Shown here: positions 25,060 to 36,058 of the stretch, piece after piece
Layout of the letters: every line of letters begins with the position of its first letter
Numbering within the stretch: position 1 is the first letter of the stretch
Assembly (NCBI RefSeq): GCF_026210795.1
Contig: NC_089433.1
Span: 744,001 to 808,000 of the forward strand
Length of the DNA: 64,000 bases
Source: Rhizophagus irregularis
Taxonomy: Eukaryota > Glomeromycota > Glomeromycetes > Glomerales > Glomeraceae
Direction of reading: 5' to 3'
Program-made: the position numbers and the translations under genes
The notes under the pieces: model-generated
What the model saw: only the letters and a program-made list of their open reading frames with translations
Databases searched by the model: none
Told to the model about the DNA's origin: nothing

Positions 25060-25150
25060 GATTAAAAAAAAAATAAAAGATTTAATGATTAAAAAAAATA
25101 AAAGATTTAATGATTAAAAAAAATAAAAGATTTAATAATTAAAAATATAA
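25060..25150. repeat. short A-rich tandem repeat
   Basis: A unit of about 23-24 bp (AAAAAAATAAAAGATTTAATGAT) is repeated about four times with small length changes. It is low complexity, probably from slippage. Confidence 0.6.
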
Positions 25151-25689
25151 AAGATCTAATATCTAAAAAAAGGGTAAGATAATATAAAATAAAAAGGAAA
25201 AATAAAATAAAAGATAAAATATAATAATAATAATAATAACAACCCTATAATTTAAAAAATCATCATAAAAGAAATGATTTTAAATTTAGGATAACAAAGA
25301 ATGTAAAAATGTAAAAATGGGGGAAAAAAATATTAAAATAGATCAACATTTTAATATTAAAAGTCTAATATCTAATTATCTAATTATTTAAAATGAATTC
25401 TTGATATCAATTTCGATATCAAATAAAATAATAAGTTTATGAGAATGAAATAAAAGGATCAACAATAACCCTCGATAATAAAATCAAAAAATTTTGCAAG
25501 GAAATTCAGGGGTTGATAAATCCATCACGTAATCAATTCACTTAGATTTTCCTAAATATGATTAAGAGAATTAAAATAGTTGAACTTGAGAATTTAAATT
25601 TGAAAAAAAATCATATCAATAATGTTTAATAAATGATTACTTAATGATTTTGAGAAATTTTCCAATAATTTTCTTCAGATGGGCGGATG

Positions 25690-27190
25690 GATGATTAATA
25701 GTGTTAGAATAGCATATACAAATAATATGCCATCTACTTTATATCCTCACCTCAGATGCACCAGACGCAAGATATCCTGTTAGATATATGTTTTCATATT
25801 AAATGTAAGATTATAGGCCTCTATTAAATTTTACATCGCTATAAAAAGACATGGTCAAAGTTGCAACAGATCCTGATGCAAATTCGCCACTCTTTACAAA
25901 AAAAAATTTAAATTAGATAATTAATAGACTTATCCCTATACTTTTTAACGTACTTTACTCTTATAAATCACAAACAAACCTGCTCTAAGTCCAAGAGTGC
26001 TCATAATGGAAAGCGGAAGATCAAGCTAAAGTATCAGCAGCTCCAGTTCCAATCATTGGAAAATTTTCATCGTACCACATATTCTGGTAATATTACAAAT
26101 ACTGTACATGCTTAGATAAGATTGTAACCATCTAAAAAAAATATAATCAAATCCTAACATAAATTTTTTCTTTTTAAGAAAGAAAAATCTTTAAATAGAA
26201 AATTTTTTAATCTATTTTGCTCTTATAGCGTTATTTGACAAACCTGTTCCAAATTTGGAACACATAATCTAGAAAACGCATTGGTCACTGACCCGTACGA
26301 AATTTCTAAATTTCTTAAATATTTTATAGTAGAGAATTATTACCGAACTAATTTAGATTACGTAATGAACATAATAATTCAGTCAATATTTTAGAACATA
26401 AAGTTGCTATTGATGAAACAAATCACAAGATGTAAATCATTATCACGTTGAAAGATTACTATATTACTATTAAGAATCATTTAAAACCTCAGAAAACTTA
26501 CGTTGCATAATCTAGTGATGAATATGTAATCACAATACGGTATTAAGGTATCAACTTACATAATACTATTCCTTCAAGATTTTTTTGAATTACGCCATCT
26601 TTACTTTAGATGTAATTGAAGGACCATAGTCAAACAGCTGATTATTTTACCTATTTTTTAAGAAAAAAATCTTTAAATTAGAATATTCACGGACATAATT
26701 TTATATGTTAAGATAACTTATTTTATCAAAAACTTGTTTCTAAACTCAACGTGCCAGTACTACAACCTTACTTCAAGAATTTTTCATAAAGGCAAAGGAA
26801 CATGAATATGCTTTATCTTAACAAACTCATTGCGAAAAGAGAACTTGAATAGTTCAATATCATGATAGCATTGTAAAGAAACCTAAAAAGTTATAGAAAA
26901 ACAGAAATAAATAAAAAGGGATATATAATGAAAACAAAGTTGGAATGTTACTTGTGTTACATACTTTGGAGCACCGTTTCCCATTATTGGATAAGTTGCA
27001 TGACGTTCTAATACTTATTTAATGATATTTCGGCCAGCTGATTTTGCATGTTTTAATTGAGTAACACACAAGCTCAAATTATTCTTATTGTACGACGTAT
27101 TCTGATCAATCTTGTCGTATATGATGACATGGCGAAATGGAAATCTCACATAATCATATCTACTGGTTTTGCCTTGAATATTTTTGTATC
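25690..27190 (-). pseudogene. scattered exon-like relics of an unidentified multi-exon gene
   Basis: Reading the minus strand from 27190 downward, protein-like words recur in order: SRYDYVRFPFRHVIIYDKID with SLCVTQLKHA (27030-27180); after a TAA, RHATYPIMGNGAPKYVTQ (about 26950-27010); HDIELFKFSFRNEFVKIKHI (about 26790-26880); YDENFPMIGTGAADTLA (about 26030-26090); SGEFASGSVATLTMSFYSDV (25830-25895); TGYLASGASEV (about 25755-25790). The PIMGNGA/PMIGTGA similarity suggests an internally repeated protein. Stops and frame changes between the words mean this is either decayed or spliced in a way I could not resolve. I cannot name the family. Confidence 0.35.
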
Positions 27191-27199
27191 AGAATAAAA

Positions 27200-28452
27200 A
27201 AAACTCCTAATTATATAACGGATGTTTAAAAATATAAGCCTTGACAAAGAATTTGACAAAAAAATGAGGAGGATGTATTATTAGAATATAAATACTACCG
27301 TATTGATGATCAAATATTATGAAATTAAACGTAAATGCATTAAGTTTTGCAAGCTAACCTCACCACGTTTCTAATTGTCTAATTTAAATAAGATTGTATG
27401 TAATTTCATTTTGGGAATTGGGAAGTTAATATTACCTGTACATTTTCCAAAATATAAAACACAAATAATACTAAAATACAAAACACAAATACCATAAAGC
27501 AATTTTTTGGGGGCAATATTTAGTTGAAAATACATTGAAAATATCTGGAAATTGTCAAGAAAAATAATAAAACATTATATGAAAATTTTATCAATTTCAA
27601 ACTCCATAGTAAATCAGTAAAAAAAAATATTAGAAGAATAGAATTTTGGATAATTAACGAATTACAGTCAACTCTTCTTAAAACGACGTAACCGTCCTGC
27701 ACTTCAAATTCGTTATAATTTTATATCGAAGAATTTGAAGAATTTAATTGGCTGGTTCACAATATCGTGACGAATATTACTGGCTACAAGTCACGTGATT
27801 AGTTATATATATATATATAAAAAAAGAGTTTACAATCCGCAAGATACCAGATCGGCCGTTTATTGGATAATCCATCAATTTTTTTATATATTTTTTATTA
27901 ATATTTTGTTTCTGGTTGAATAATCGATAAGTTAAATCTTGCATATATACTGTACTGTACAGTACATATATATATACAATATATCACATAATAAATATCC
28001 GCATTTATGCTACTATCCTAACTCCCCTTTAAACATGAACTCATGTTTACAATTTATTCTTACCCGCCCGTTGTAGAACTTGAAAAGGGGGATTAATTGA
28101 ATTTATTGATTATTATCCTATTATCCTATCTTCTATTTATTTATTTAAGAAACCGGTGAATTTTATTTATTATTTCCAACGAAATGAGAATGTTTTTTCT
28201 TTTATTAAAACAGGTTTCATTATTTATGAATAATAAATTTTTGGTTAAGAAGAAAATTCAACAATAATAAAAACTACATAAAAATTTCGAGTGATGTCTC
28301 ACGTCACTCACGTGCTATTTTTATAAATTTTAAAATTATTATATATTTATTTGCAACGAAAATATATACTGTATATATATGTATATAAAAAGATCTTGTA
28401 AATATGTGTACAGTACATAAGTAAGTGATATATATGTAATTTAAGGAATAAA
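27200..28452. other. AT-rich intergenic stretch
   Basis: No gene is supported. TA-dinucleotide runs occur near 27810-27825, and palindromic ACTGTACTGTACAGTACATA-like words near 27950-27970 and again at 28365-28420. These may be cruciform-prone or regulatory, but nothing in the sequence proves it. Confidence 0.4.
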
Positions 28453-28787
28453 TCATGAACAATCTGCAATACATCTTTTAATACAAGGTTTAATTGCAAC
28501 ACAATCTTTGCTATATTTTAAATATTTGATGATAACGACATGTAAATGGTGTTTGGGAACTTACATTCGAGAATCGAGATTAAGATTTTTCGACTTCTTC
28601 AGGTAAGAAACAGATTGGTTTAAATAAGTGAGTTGAGGTTTCACCGAATTCTTGAGCAACATTGTGCACTTGTATTAAATAGGTTCTTTATTGAAATGTT
28701 TCAAGTTCCTTTGAAATCCGGTTATTATGGTAATAAGAGTGAGAATTGATAAGAGAACCAAGTTGAGTAAAGTGACACGCCCTTTTT
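28453..28787 (-). pseudogene. gene relic with one internal stop, unidentified
   Basis: The minus-strand frame from about 28787 reads CHFTQLGSLINSHSYYHNNR, continues to KELETFQ, meets a TAA, and resumes in the same frame as RTYLIQVHNVAQEFGETSTH and HLFKPICFLPEEVEKS before a TAA at 28580-28582. Composition is strongly protein-like. In another frame, a GTAAGT donor near 28565 and an acceptor at 28511 would add a small Cys-rich end (KDCVAIKPCIKRCIADCS, stop at 28453-28455). The two readings are mutually exclusive. Family unknown; the single stop suggests a young pseudogene. Confidence 0.35.
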
Positions 28788-28989
28788 TATTTAAGAGTAA
28801 AAGTAGTTGTCTTCTTTAAAGTGAATTTTATTTTAATTTTAACAATTATGGAATATTAGTTTTTTTTTTGTCTTTATTATAATTTAAAAAAAATCATCTA
28901 TTGATACTAATATTTGAAAGTAGTATAAGAAGTATAATTTCTTTTTTTTTTTGAGTTTAGTATTTGATTTTGAATTTTCGCGTCTTTAG

Positions 28990-29675
28990 ACTTTTTAGAC
29001 AAAAAATATTTATGTTAAACCCATTAAAAAATTCATTCGAGATGATTAAAATCTTTTATATGATGTGTATTTATTATAGACGATAAAATCCACTACCGCA
29101 ATAAGGTTATCGTGCGAATCGTTGACAAAGTAAAATTTATTTATATAAATATTTGGATTAAAAGTTTATAATTCGATTAAAAGAAAAAAAAAGTAAATCA
29201 AATCTCATTTTATCATTCATAAATCGTATTATTGGCCTGCGAGGAGTTAGTGCAAAAATTTTATGGTCACGTGGGTCTGTCACGCCGCTTTTCCTTCGCT
29301 TCCTTTCTTTTCTCTCCTGTTCTGTCCTCTCTTCCCTTCTCTCTCACTCTTATTATTTCCATTGAAGCTACAAAATAAACTTATCTTTCTCTTCTTTTGT
29401 TTTCACTTCGCAGTTTTTTTACCAAAATAAAAAAAGAAAAGCGAGAAGGGACAAGAAAGGAAAGAGGGTTTAAAGACAATAAAGAGAGAACCTTTCCCTT
29501 TTCTAAAAAGTTCTAAGATTTTTTATTTTATATGGTAAATATATACTTTTGTTTTCCGCACACACACTCTCTTCGCTTTCCTTCTTTCCCTCATCATTTT
29601 CTTCTCTCGTTTCCTTTTTTACTCACTTTCATCTCTTATTTTTTAGGTATTTTTGCTGGGGCAGCATGATGTTAT
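28990..29675. other. pyrimidine/purine-biased stretch, possible promoter or leader
   Basis: From 29260 the sequence becomes less AT-rich and includes CACGTG, CGCCGC and long CT-rich runs, then a GA-rich run, then another CT-rich run ending at TTTTTTAG near 29645. This looks like a promoter or long leader with an intron. No convincing exon follows, and the sequence beyond is split by the miniature element at 29684-29917. Confidence 0.25.
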
Positions 29676-29683
29676 GCGTGACC

Positions 29684-29917
29684 AGGACCCAGAAATATGT
29701 ATATAGGGGTCAGGTGATGAAAAAAATTTTTTACTATGAGCTGTACGCATTTTTTCAGGGCCGGAATTATGATAATGTCAGTCGGTTACTATAATAGGAA
29801 ATAAAATTCAGACTGGAATTATCAAAAATTATCTAAAAAAGGAAAGATTTTCATATTTTTTTTAGTTCAAAATACGCAAACTCAAACCTGACCTTTTTAT
29901 ATATATTTCTGGGTCCT
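29684..29917. mobile_element. 234-bp miniature inverted-repeat transposon, 8-bp TSD (hAT-like)
   Basis: The left end is AGGACCCAGAAATATGTATA and the right end is TATATATATTTCTGGGTCCT; they are inverted copies. Immediately outside, GCGTGACC (29676-29683) is repeated perfectly as GCGTGACC (29918-29925), an 8-bp target-site duplication. That size is typical of hAT-family transposition (family knowledge). The element is too short to encode a transposase and must have been mobilised in trans. Intact ends and a perfect duplication suggest a recent insertion. Confidence 0.9.
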
Positions 29918-30012
29918 GCGTGACCGATGCTGATACGATATGAAAGGCGTTTAAATCTAGTTCTGTAGTTCCTTGTGCAGATGATACTGCAACTGAAAAG
30001 AAGATCTCTCTT

Positions 30013-30597
30013 TAATCACAAGTACAATAAATGGAGCCTATAAATAGCAAGAAAAAAAAGTCGTTAGTATGGCTGGTACCAGGTGGAAGCAACCACCACC
30101 ATACGCGTAAAAAAAAAGTTTCCAGAGAGGTGATGGTATCATACTACTCAAGTGGACACCCTAGAACTTGCGCAATAAAAATTTTTTTTTTGTTTTTTTG
30201 TTTTTTTTTTTATTTTTTGTTAAAATTTTCTTTTTTTTTCTTTTTTTTCATGTCTTCTATTTTTTTTTAATTCTATTTTTTTTTCTTTATTTTTTCATTT
30301 TCATTTTTTCACCATTTTCTTTTTTCTTCTATATATTTTTTTTCTTTTATTTCTATTTTTTTTTCATTTTTTTTCACTTTTTTTCTTTTTTTTATTATCT
30401 TTTTTTTCTTTTTTTTAAACCCTTACTGTAAGGTCCTTTGGGATACTACTGACAATATGATACCATGCATACGAGCCAGGTGCATAGGCTAACCCTCCTC
30501 CAGGAAAGCCAGTTTCTCATATATACTCTCTTTCAACTTTTTTTACCTGTAAGCCTGTATCATTAAAACTATGCAAGCAGGGAGCGCATGCTTACCT
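30013..30597. repeat. first copy of a tandem ~0.57-0.59-kb direct duplication
   Basis: The block runs from CTTTAATCACAAGTACAATA to GGGAGCGCATGCTTACCTTA, with a T-rich tract of about 230 bases in the middle (30177-30417). Conserved ends flank the variable T tract. The left part can fold (GTATGGCTGGTACCAGGTGG against CCACCACCATAC). Open frames across it are poly-Phe artefacts of the T tract. It may be a repeat family or a noncoding RNA unit. Confidence 0.75.
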
Positions 30598-30637
30598 TAT
30601 AAATGGATGATAGTTTACACAAATTTCAACTATTCTT

Positions 30638-31207
30638 CTTTAATCACAAGTACAATAAATGAAATCTATAAATAACAAGAAAAAAAAGTCGTTAGTATGG
30701 CTGGTACCAGGTGGAAGAAAAATCAACCACCACCATACGCGTAAAAAAAAAGTTTCCAGAGAGGTGATGGTATCATACTACTCAAGTGGACATCCTAGAA
30801 CTTGCACAATAAAAATTTGTTTTTTTTTGTTTTTTTTGTTTTTTTATTTTTTTGTTAAATTTTGTTTCTTTTTTTTTCATTTCTTCTATTTTTTTCTTCT
30901 ATTTTTTTTTCTTTATTTTTCATTTTCATTTTTTTTCCCACCTTTTTTCTTTTTTCTTTTATTTATTTTTTTCTTTTATTTTATATTTTTTTTTTCATTT
31001 TTTTCTCTTTTTTTCTTTTTTTTTAAACTCCTACTGTAATGGTCCTTTGGGATACCACTGACAATATGACACCATGCATACGAGCCAGGTGCATAGGCTA
31101 ACCCTCCTCCAGGAAAGCCAGTTTCTCATATATACTCTCTTTCAACTTTTTTTATCTGTAAGCCTGTATCATTAAAACTATGCAAGCAGGGAGCGCATGC
31201 TTACCTT
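30638..31207. repeat. second copy of the tandem ~0.57-0.59-kb direct duplication
   Basis: It matches the copy at 30013-30597 over both flanks, with few substitutions and a 5-6 base insertion after GGTGGAAG. The T-rich middle differs more in length and order, as expected for a slipping tract. About 40 unrelated bases separate the copies. Confidence 0.8.
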
Positions 31208-31409
31208 AATATTGGTCTACTGTAAATCTTAATTCGTAAATACAATCCATACCATATTACATTTTTTCATCTTCAAGATTATATTTTTTATTTTCAACCT
31301 TTGTAACATTGACCTTAAATGTTGAGTTTGAGTATTGCTTTCATTGCCAACCAAGAAAGAATTTCGTGAGTCTTGCCTGGAAATAAAAAAAATAAAAAAG
31401 AAAATTTCG

Positions 31410-31825
31410 TATTGAATATATTTTTCCATAAAATAATAAAATGTATTTTTTCTAATATCGAAAAACAAAAGAAGACTTAAAGAACCTATCAGGTAAAAGA
31501 TATTCTTGGTTTATTAATTTCATCTGACGAGTTACTTATCGAAGAGAAACGAAGAGTTTGTAAAAAGGAAAAATTTCATATTGAATATATTTTTCCATAA
31601 AGTACAAGTTTAATTTCTCTGAGTTCGTGAGTTCGTGAGTTGCGTTATATGAATATATTTATTTGAAGTTTTTGATAAAAAAATGAAAAATGAAGTATTG
31701 AGAATATATTTTTCCATAAAGTATGGAATATATTCCGTACTTAATTTCTCTGAGTGAGTGAATATGTTTATTTGAAGTTTTTTAAAAAAAAATGAAAAAT
31801 AAAGTATTGAGAAATTTGAGGGAGT
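31410..31825. repeat. imperfect tandem repeats around GAATATATTTTTCCATAAAG
   Basis: The word GAATATATTTTTCCATAAA occurs at about 31414, 31583 and 31701. The stretch from TTAATTTCTCTGAGT to AAAAATGAAAAATAAAGTAT is duplicated as a unit of about 130-150 bp, with small GTTCGTGA expansions in one copy. The same core word also appears near 14118. No coding frame runs through it. Confidence 0.6.
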
Positions 31826-32659
31826 TTGGGGTATATTTATACTTTTTAAAAAATCTTTTACACAGTAGATGATATGGGAACTTCGATGTTAATTATTTGA
31901 TAATCAAAATTACAAGATCTATAGGAAATAATGACTCATTAAAATCTTGAATCTTGATAAAAAAATCTCTTTTTTTTAAAAAAAAAGTAAAAAAAAAGTT
32001 AAAAAAAAATGTAAATATTTATGAGTCATTACTAATATTTATAGGGGTATATCGATCGTAAAATCACATTTCGATTGATTCCAAATTTTCTAATGTATTA
32101 GATCTGGAAACTAGTCCAAATTAAAAAAAACTTTTTTTTTTATAAATTGCGTAATATCATTGCAGAATCTTTTCTCTTGAAATATTATATCATTAATCAG
32201 TTACAAGATTATCTATCTATCATGTAAAAAAAGAAAATAATCACAAATAATAAAAATTCAAACACGAAATACACTTGATACTTTATTAACATTCGGGTTT
32301 CTTTTTTATGACGTGTAAGTACTCACCAAACCTCCTTGTTAAGTTTTCAATGCTTTCTTCGTTAGAAAGATCTATAACCTCGCATGCTAAGAAAGCAACA
32401 CTCTAGCGTATACGCTTTTGGCGCTTCATGAAAGAATGATTGTAATTAATGACAAAGAAGCATACAAAATCTTGATATAATGCGGGTGACTGGGAATGGA
32501 AACTTCAAAAATTAATTTAGTGCACACGAGTCAATTTCGTGTACACGCCCCAATATGTAAACAATGAAAACACTTAATATTAAAATACAATAAATACAAT
32601 ATAATGTTAAAATATTATAATTTTATTAAAACTTTATTAATTACATTATTATGGAATTT

Positions 32660-33370
32660 TAATTATCTACTATCATATCATACCCATATATACTTTTAAA
32701 AGCTGGAAATTGATCATCGATACTTGAAAATGATACGTGTAACTTATTATTGGACGACGACATCGACATTTCAGTAACCTTGTCAATAACATAATCCAAT
32801 TAAAATAAATTTTAGATTCATCTATACCACACACATTTGCTTTGATGCAGCACCATCAATTAGATCATCGATTTGACCATGAGCACGAGCGATAGTTAAT
32901 CTAGCGCAAGGGTTGATAGTTTCAACTTCAAATTCTTCATTTTCATTCAGAAATGAAACAGAACCAACACGCATAAATCGGTGATCCATATCATATTTTT
33001 TACTAGCAGGGGTTCAATTTGGAGAATCATAGAAGCAACACATGCATTTAAATTTTCTACTCTCTCATATGATAAATTATCTTGATAAATTTGATAATCT
33101 CTCTTTATTTCACTTTCTCGTAATCCCAAATAATTTTCAGTTTTTTCCTGCAAATTTTCTGCTGGTGTTCCATTCCACTTTGTCTAATTCTGAAGGATGT
33201 ATGCACCTGTCCAATATTTCACATAATCCAACTGTGCCATATCGTTATAACTATGAAATTTGCACCATTGATTGAACTCATCGTCATCATAACCGTCGAA
33301 TAGACCCAACTTATCCCATGATTTAAACAGACATACATCATTGTTAGAAGATTCTAAGACCATCATTCTT
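32660..33370 (-). pseudogene. gene relic, several conserved-looking blocks, unidentified
   Basis: The minus-strand frame from 33366 reads WDKLGLFDGYDDDEFNQWCK and SYNDMAQLDYVKYWTGAYIL, then a TAG, and resumes in frame (NGTPAENLQEKTENYLGLRE; YERVENLNACVASM). A one-base frame change near 33010 leads to YDMDHRFMRVGSVSFLNENE and ETINPCARLTIARAHGQIDD. After a plausible intron, KLHVSFSSIDDQFPAFKSIY ends at a TAA near 32660. The order and quality of the blocks indicate a former gene of 250 or more residues with one nonsense mutation and one frameshift. The family is not recognised. Confidence 0.45.
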
Positions 33371-33694
33371 TAGAATTCCGGAAAGACCATTTACCAATAC
33401 GACAACTCTGATTGAGTACGTCCTGATTAAGAGGGTACGTTCACTGCAAGTTTTCGAATCAGGTGTACATTTCATTAATAAATAGCTGTTGATTATATAC
33501 AATTAATTAATTGGGTTAGGGTATTTATATATTATTTTATATTTTTATTAATTTTATGGTTTATTTATAAATATCTGATATTTAATAAATTCATCTAATA
33601 TTTGTTAAATTTTTGCATTCTCAAATCTCAATAATTGATCTGGAGCAATATTTGATTCAATATACTGTTTTTGTGCCATATTAACTATCACACA

Positions 33695-33811
33695 TTACAA
33701 TGATTTCCATTTCCTATTTTTATCATACACTAATACAGGTACACGTTTTAAAATCAATAATTGTCTCTGGTTTTCTATATAACTTATTAATAACTCTAAT
33801 TTATTAACAAA
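33695..33811 (-). pseudogene. small gene relic, unidentified
   Basis: The minus-strand frame reads FVNKLELLISYIENQRQLLI, then KRVPVLVYDKNRKWKSL before a TAA. It is protein-like but short, lies upstream of the relic at 32660-33370 on the same strand, and may be its 5' part. A further piece (QKQYIESNIAPDQLLRFENA) occurs at about 33612-33680. Confidence 0.3.
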
Positions 33812-33874
33812 TTTTAATATATAAATTAAACTTGTTGAAAGTGCGAGCGACGTAATTCAACGTTTTAATTAAAG

Positions 33875-33980
33875 CCCTATAAAAAATTTTCTGGAAAATT
33901 CCGATAAATGGTCATTTTTTAGTTTTCATTCCAGAAAAACTCCGATATGTGATCAATTTTCTAAAAAATTTTTTATAGGG
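33875..33980. mobile_element. 106-bp CCCTATAAAAA miniature element, 3-bp TSD
   Basis: The ends are CCCTATAAAAAATTTTCTGG and AAAAATTTTTTATAGGG. AAG flanks both sides (33872-33874 and 33981-33983), a perfect 3-bp duplication. The interior is largely palindromic (CCGATAAATGGTCA against GATCA/TATGTGATCA words). It has no coding capacity. Copies at 1176, 41338 and 45677 share the termini. A 3-bp duplication fits CACTA/EnSpm- or PIF/Harbinger-type transposases, but the termini are not diagnostic. Confidence 0.85.
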
Positions 33981-33983
33981 AAG

Positions 33984-35237
33984 TGATTCATGAGTCAAAG
34001 GATCTGCAGAAAATGCGAATTTGGCGTGGCGTCAAAAAATTATGTTTAAAAATAGAATATTCGAAACTTGGATAAATATTATATATTAAGTCTTGAATGG
34101 GTTCACATAAAGAGCATTATTTAATCGGGTATCAGAAAAAAATTACTAGCGATAGATATACAGTATATCGATGAGTCGGTATAATCTGGTCAATATTATT
34201 CCTAGAATCTGCGCAGTACTCAAATTTTTCAATAAAGTGAATGGAATAACCTTCACAATATATATGTATATATATAATCTGATCATGATATTACTGTAAA
34301 TTTTTTAACCATATTTATTGTTCCAAAACAATTGAAATATTAATGAAGATAGAGTACTGTATCGTCAAAAATTCGGGATCGACTTCTACCTAACGTTTTA
34401 TTGGTCGAAGTTTTATTTTTTTTTCTCTGAAACCAACATAATTAAGTCCAATTTCACATAAACTAGATTTGAAATTATTTTATGAATATTCATTTGTATA
34501 ACTTGTATTGCAATTGCGGTATGTTCAGACATATTAGCTCAGAGATTGACCAGTGTTTATTTCATATAAACTTGAGCAAATTTATGTTCTGATTTTTTTA
34601 TACAATGTTTTGTTAGTTTTGCCATTGTTAAAAAAAAATTTACGGAACGTTCTTATAATTTTTGACAACTGGCTTCACCCTTTCACACTTTCTGTTTGTA
34701 TATTTAATTATTACTTTGTGTTGCATTAATACGCCGCACAATTTCGTTTTAGAAACAACAGATATGTTGTTGATAATTAAACCTTTTACTTTAGAAAAAA
34801 CGTACAATTAACAATCAATCGTCATAGATCGCAGTTAAATCAAATCGTACGAGGAATAAAAGGACAAGATTTGTCACGTATGATATAATATACGGTAATA
34901 ACCTAAACCAAGCATATGTTGATAAAGAACTAAGGAAATTGGAGTTTATTCCCTTTAATCGCAAATTTATAAAGCTATTTGAGTTGGTAGCAAATAAAAA
35001 TGCACTTGTATTTTCTTGTTCTCATAATTGTACAATTTAAATACATCTAATAAATTGAATTAGCTCAAGATATTTTATCAGACTTTTTCAAAAAACAAAT
35101 AGAGGTAATGACATCGGTAGAATTACTCAAGTGCATATTAAGACCCGAGCTATATTAGTCATATATGTAAAATTGTAAGTAAACTAAATATAAGATTAAG
35201 CAAAATGTAATACAAAATTTGCGGTATGTAATAGCGC
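33984..35237. other. AT-rich intergenic stretch
   Basis: No gene is supported. Short TA-rich runs occur (about 34258-34275). Nothing else structured was seen. Confidence 0.45.
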
Positions 35238-35467
35238 TATATTCTTATTTTATTTTATTTTAAAAATTAAGACAATGACGAAAGCCATACAAGACTGGGA
35301 GCTGAGCCCTTACAAAAGAAACTACGACGCATCACTATACTCGTATAAAGTATAAACTCAACTCTCGCAAGGATCGTACTGCCTATTTTTTATAAGACAA
35401 TACTAGGCATTGCCTGCATTGTAAGATAAAGAACAATAGCGAAATAAAATAAAATAAAATAAAATAA
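35238..35467. repeat. segment bounded by inverted AAAAT/ATTTT runs
   Basis: The segment starts with about four ATTTT units and ends with about five AAAAT units. Between them are about 170 bases of higher-GC sequence. On the minus strand it lies directly downstream of the open frame ending at 35609, so the first run could be the (AAAAT)n tail of a 5'-truncated retroposon, and the second an internal or older tail. A SINE is an alternative. I could not identify clear A and B boxes. Confidence 0.4.
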
Positions 35468-35608
35468 ACAAAAAAGAAGGATTCTAACTAAACGTTCATC
35501 CGTATTTTTCTTTCGTCTATCGACGCCTCACGTAAATACTGTCATGTGAGGAATGGTGCACTATTTTCAGGTCCTTAATTGTTTTAAAGTTTTGAAAGGA
35601 GGATGGAG

Positions 35609-36058
35609 TTAATCGTACACCGGCGTAGGCGGAAACACGATAGTCGCTGCAGATTCAGCAGCGGAAACGTAAGAATTGTCCGTGATGGTTGAGGTGGAGC
35701 TGTTGTCAGGAGGAGGTGTTCTCCGTAAAAATATTTTTGTATCGTTAATAATTTCTCGATCTTTATCGGATATAATGTACGTGGCGTTGACGTTTGCCTT
35801 GTTGGTAACGTTTTCAATGTATAAAGTAGGTTTGGCGTTGTATGCTTGGTAAAATTGAAGCGCACGGGCATAGCCGTAGTTGTAATGTGGAATGGAACTG
35901 GTGTCGAAAAGTTGCCTAATTTTATAATCAAAAAGGTTAATATTGTAAGTATCTTTGTAAAATATTCGTGGGTCTCCGGGAGTACCCGGAAGTAATGGTG
36001 GGAATGGTTTCTTTTTCTTGTTACTAGCGGTTATATTCTGTATGTTACGTTCAATTAA
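35609..36058 (-). pseudogene. ATG-less 149-codon frame with GC-rich codon use, probable truncated gene or retroposon
   Basis: The frame is open from 36058 to a TAA at 35611-35609. It reads KKKKPFPPLLPGTPGDPRIF, YGYARALQFYQAYNAKPTLY, TYIISDKDREIINDTKIFLR and SYVSAAESAATIVFPPTPVY. Many codons end in C (TTC GAC ACC, TAC AAC TAC GGC), unlike neighbouring genes. No ATG lies near the start, so the 5' end is missing. Another frame over the same bases (35584-35931) is longer from an ATG but Thr/Leu/Pro-biased and less protein-like. Function unknown. With the A-rich tracts downstream, a truncated retroposed copy is plausible. Confidence 0.45.

Larger units (their letters stand above)
24086..25680. other. 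AT-rich intergenic stretch with low-complexity repeats
   Basis: No gene is supported. A Leu/Ile/Cys-rich frame at 24164-24346 comes from degenerate TTTATG-type words. Tandem repeats at 24427-24610 and 25060-25150 are listed separately. Confidence 0.5.

Noticed and set aside
30031-31061. Four plus-strand frames rich in Phe
   Set aside because: They are products of the T-rich tracts inside the tandem duplication; their lengths follow the tract, not a protein.
35584-35931. 115-codon minus-strand frame starting with ATG
   Set aside because: The overlapping frame at 35609-36058 has much more protein-like composition; the ATG frame is biased to Thr/Leu/Pro.
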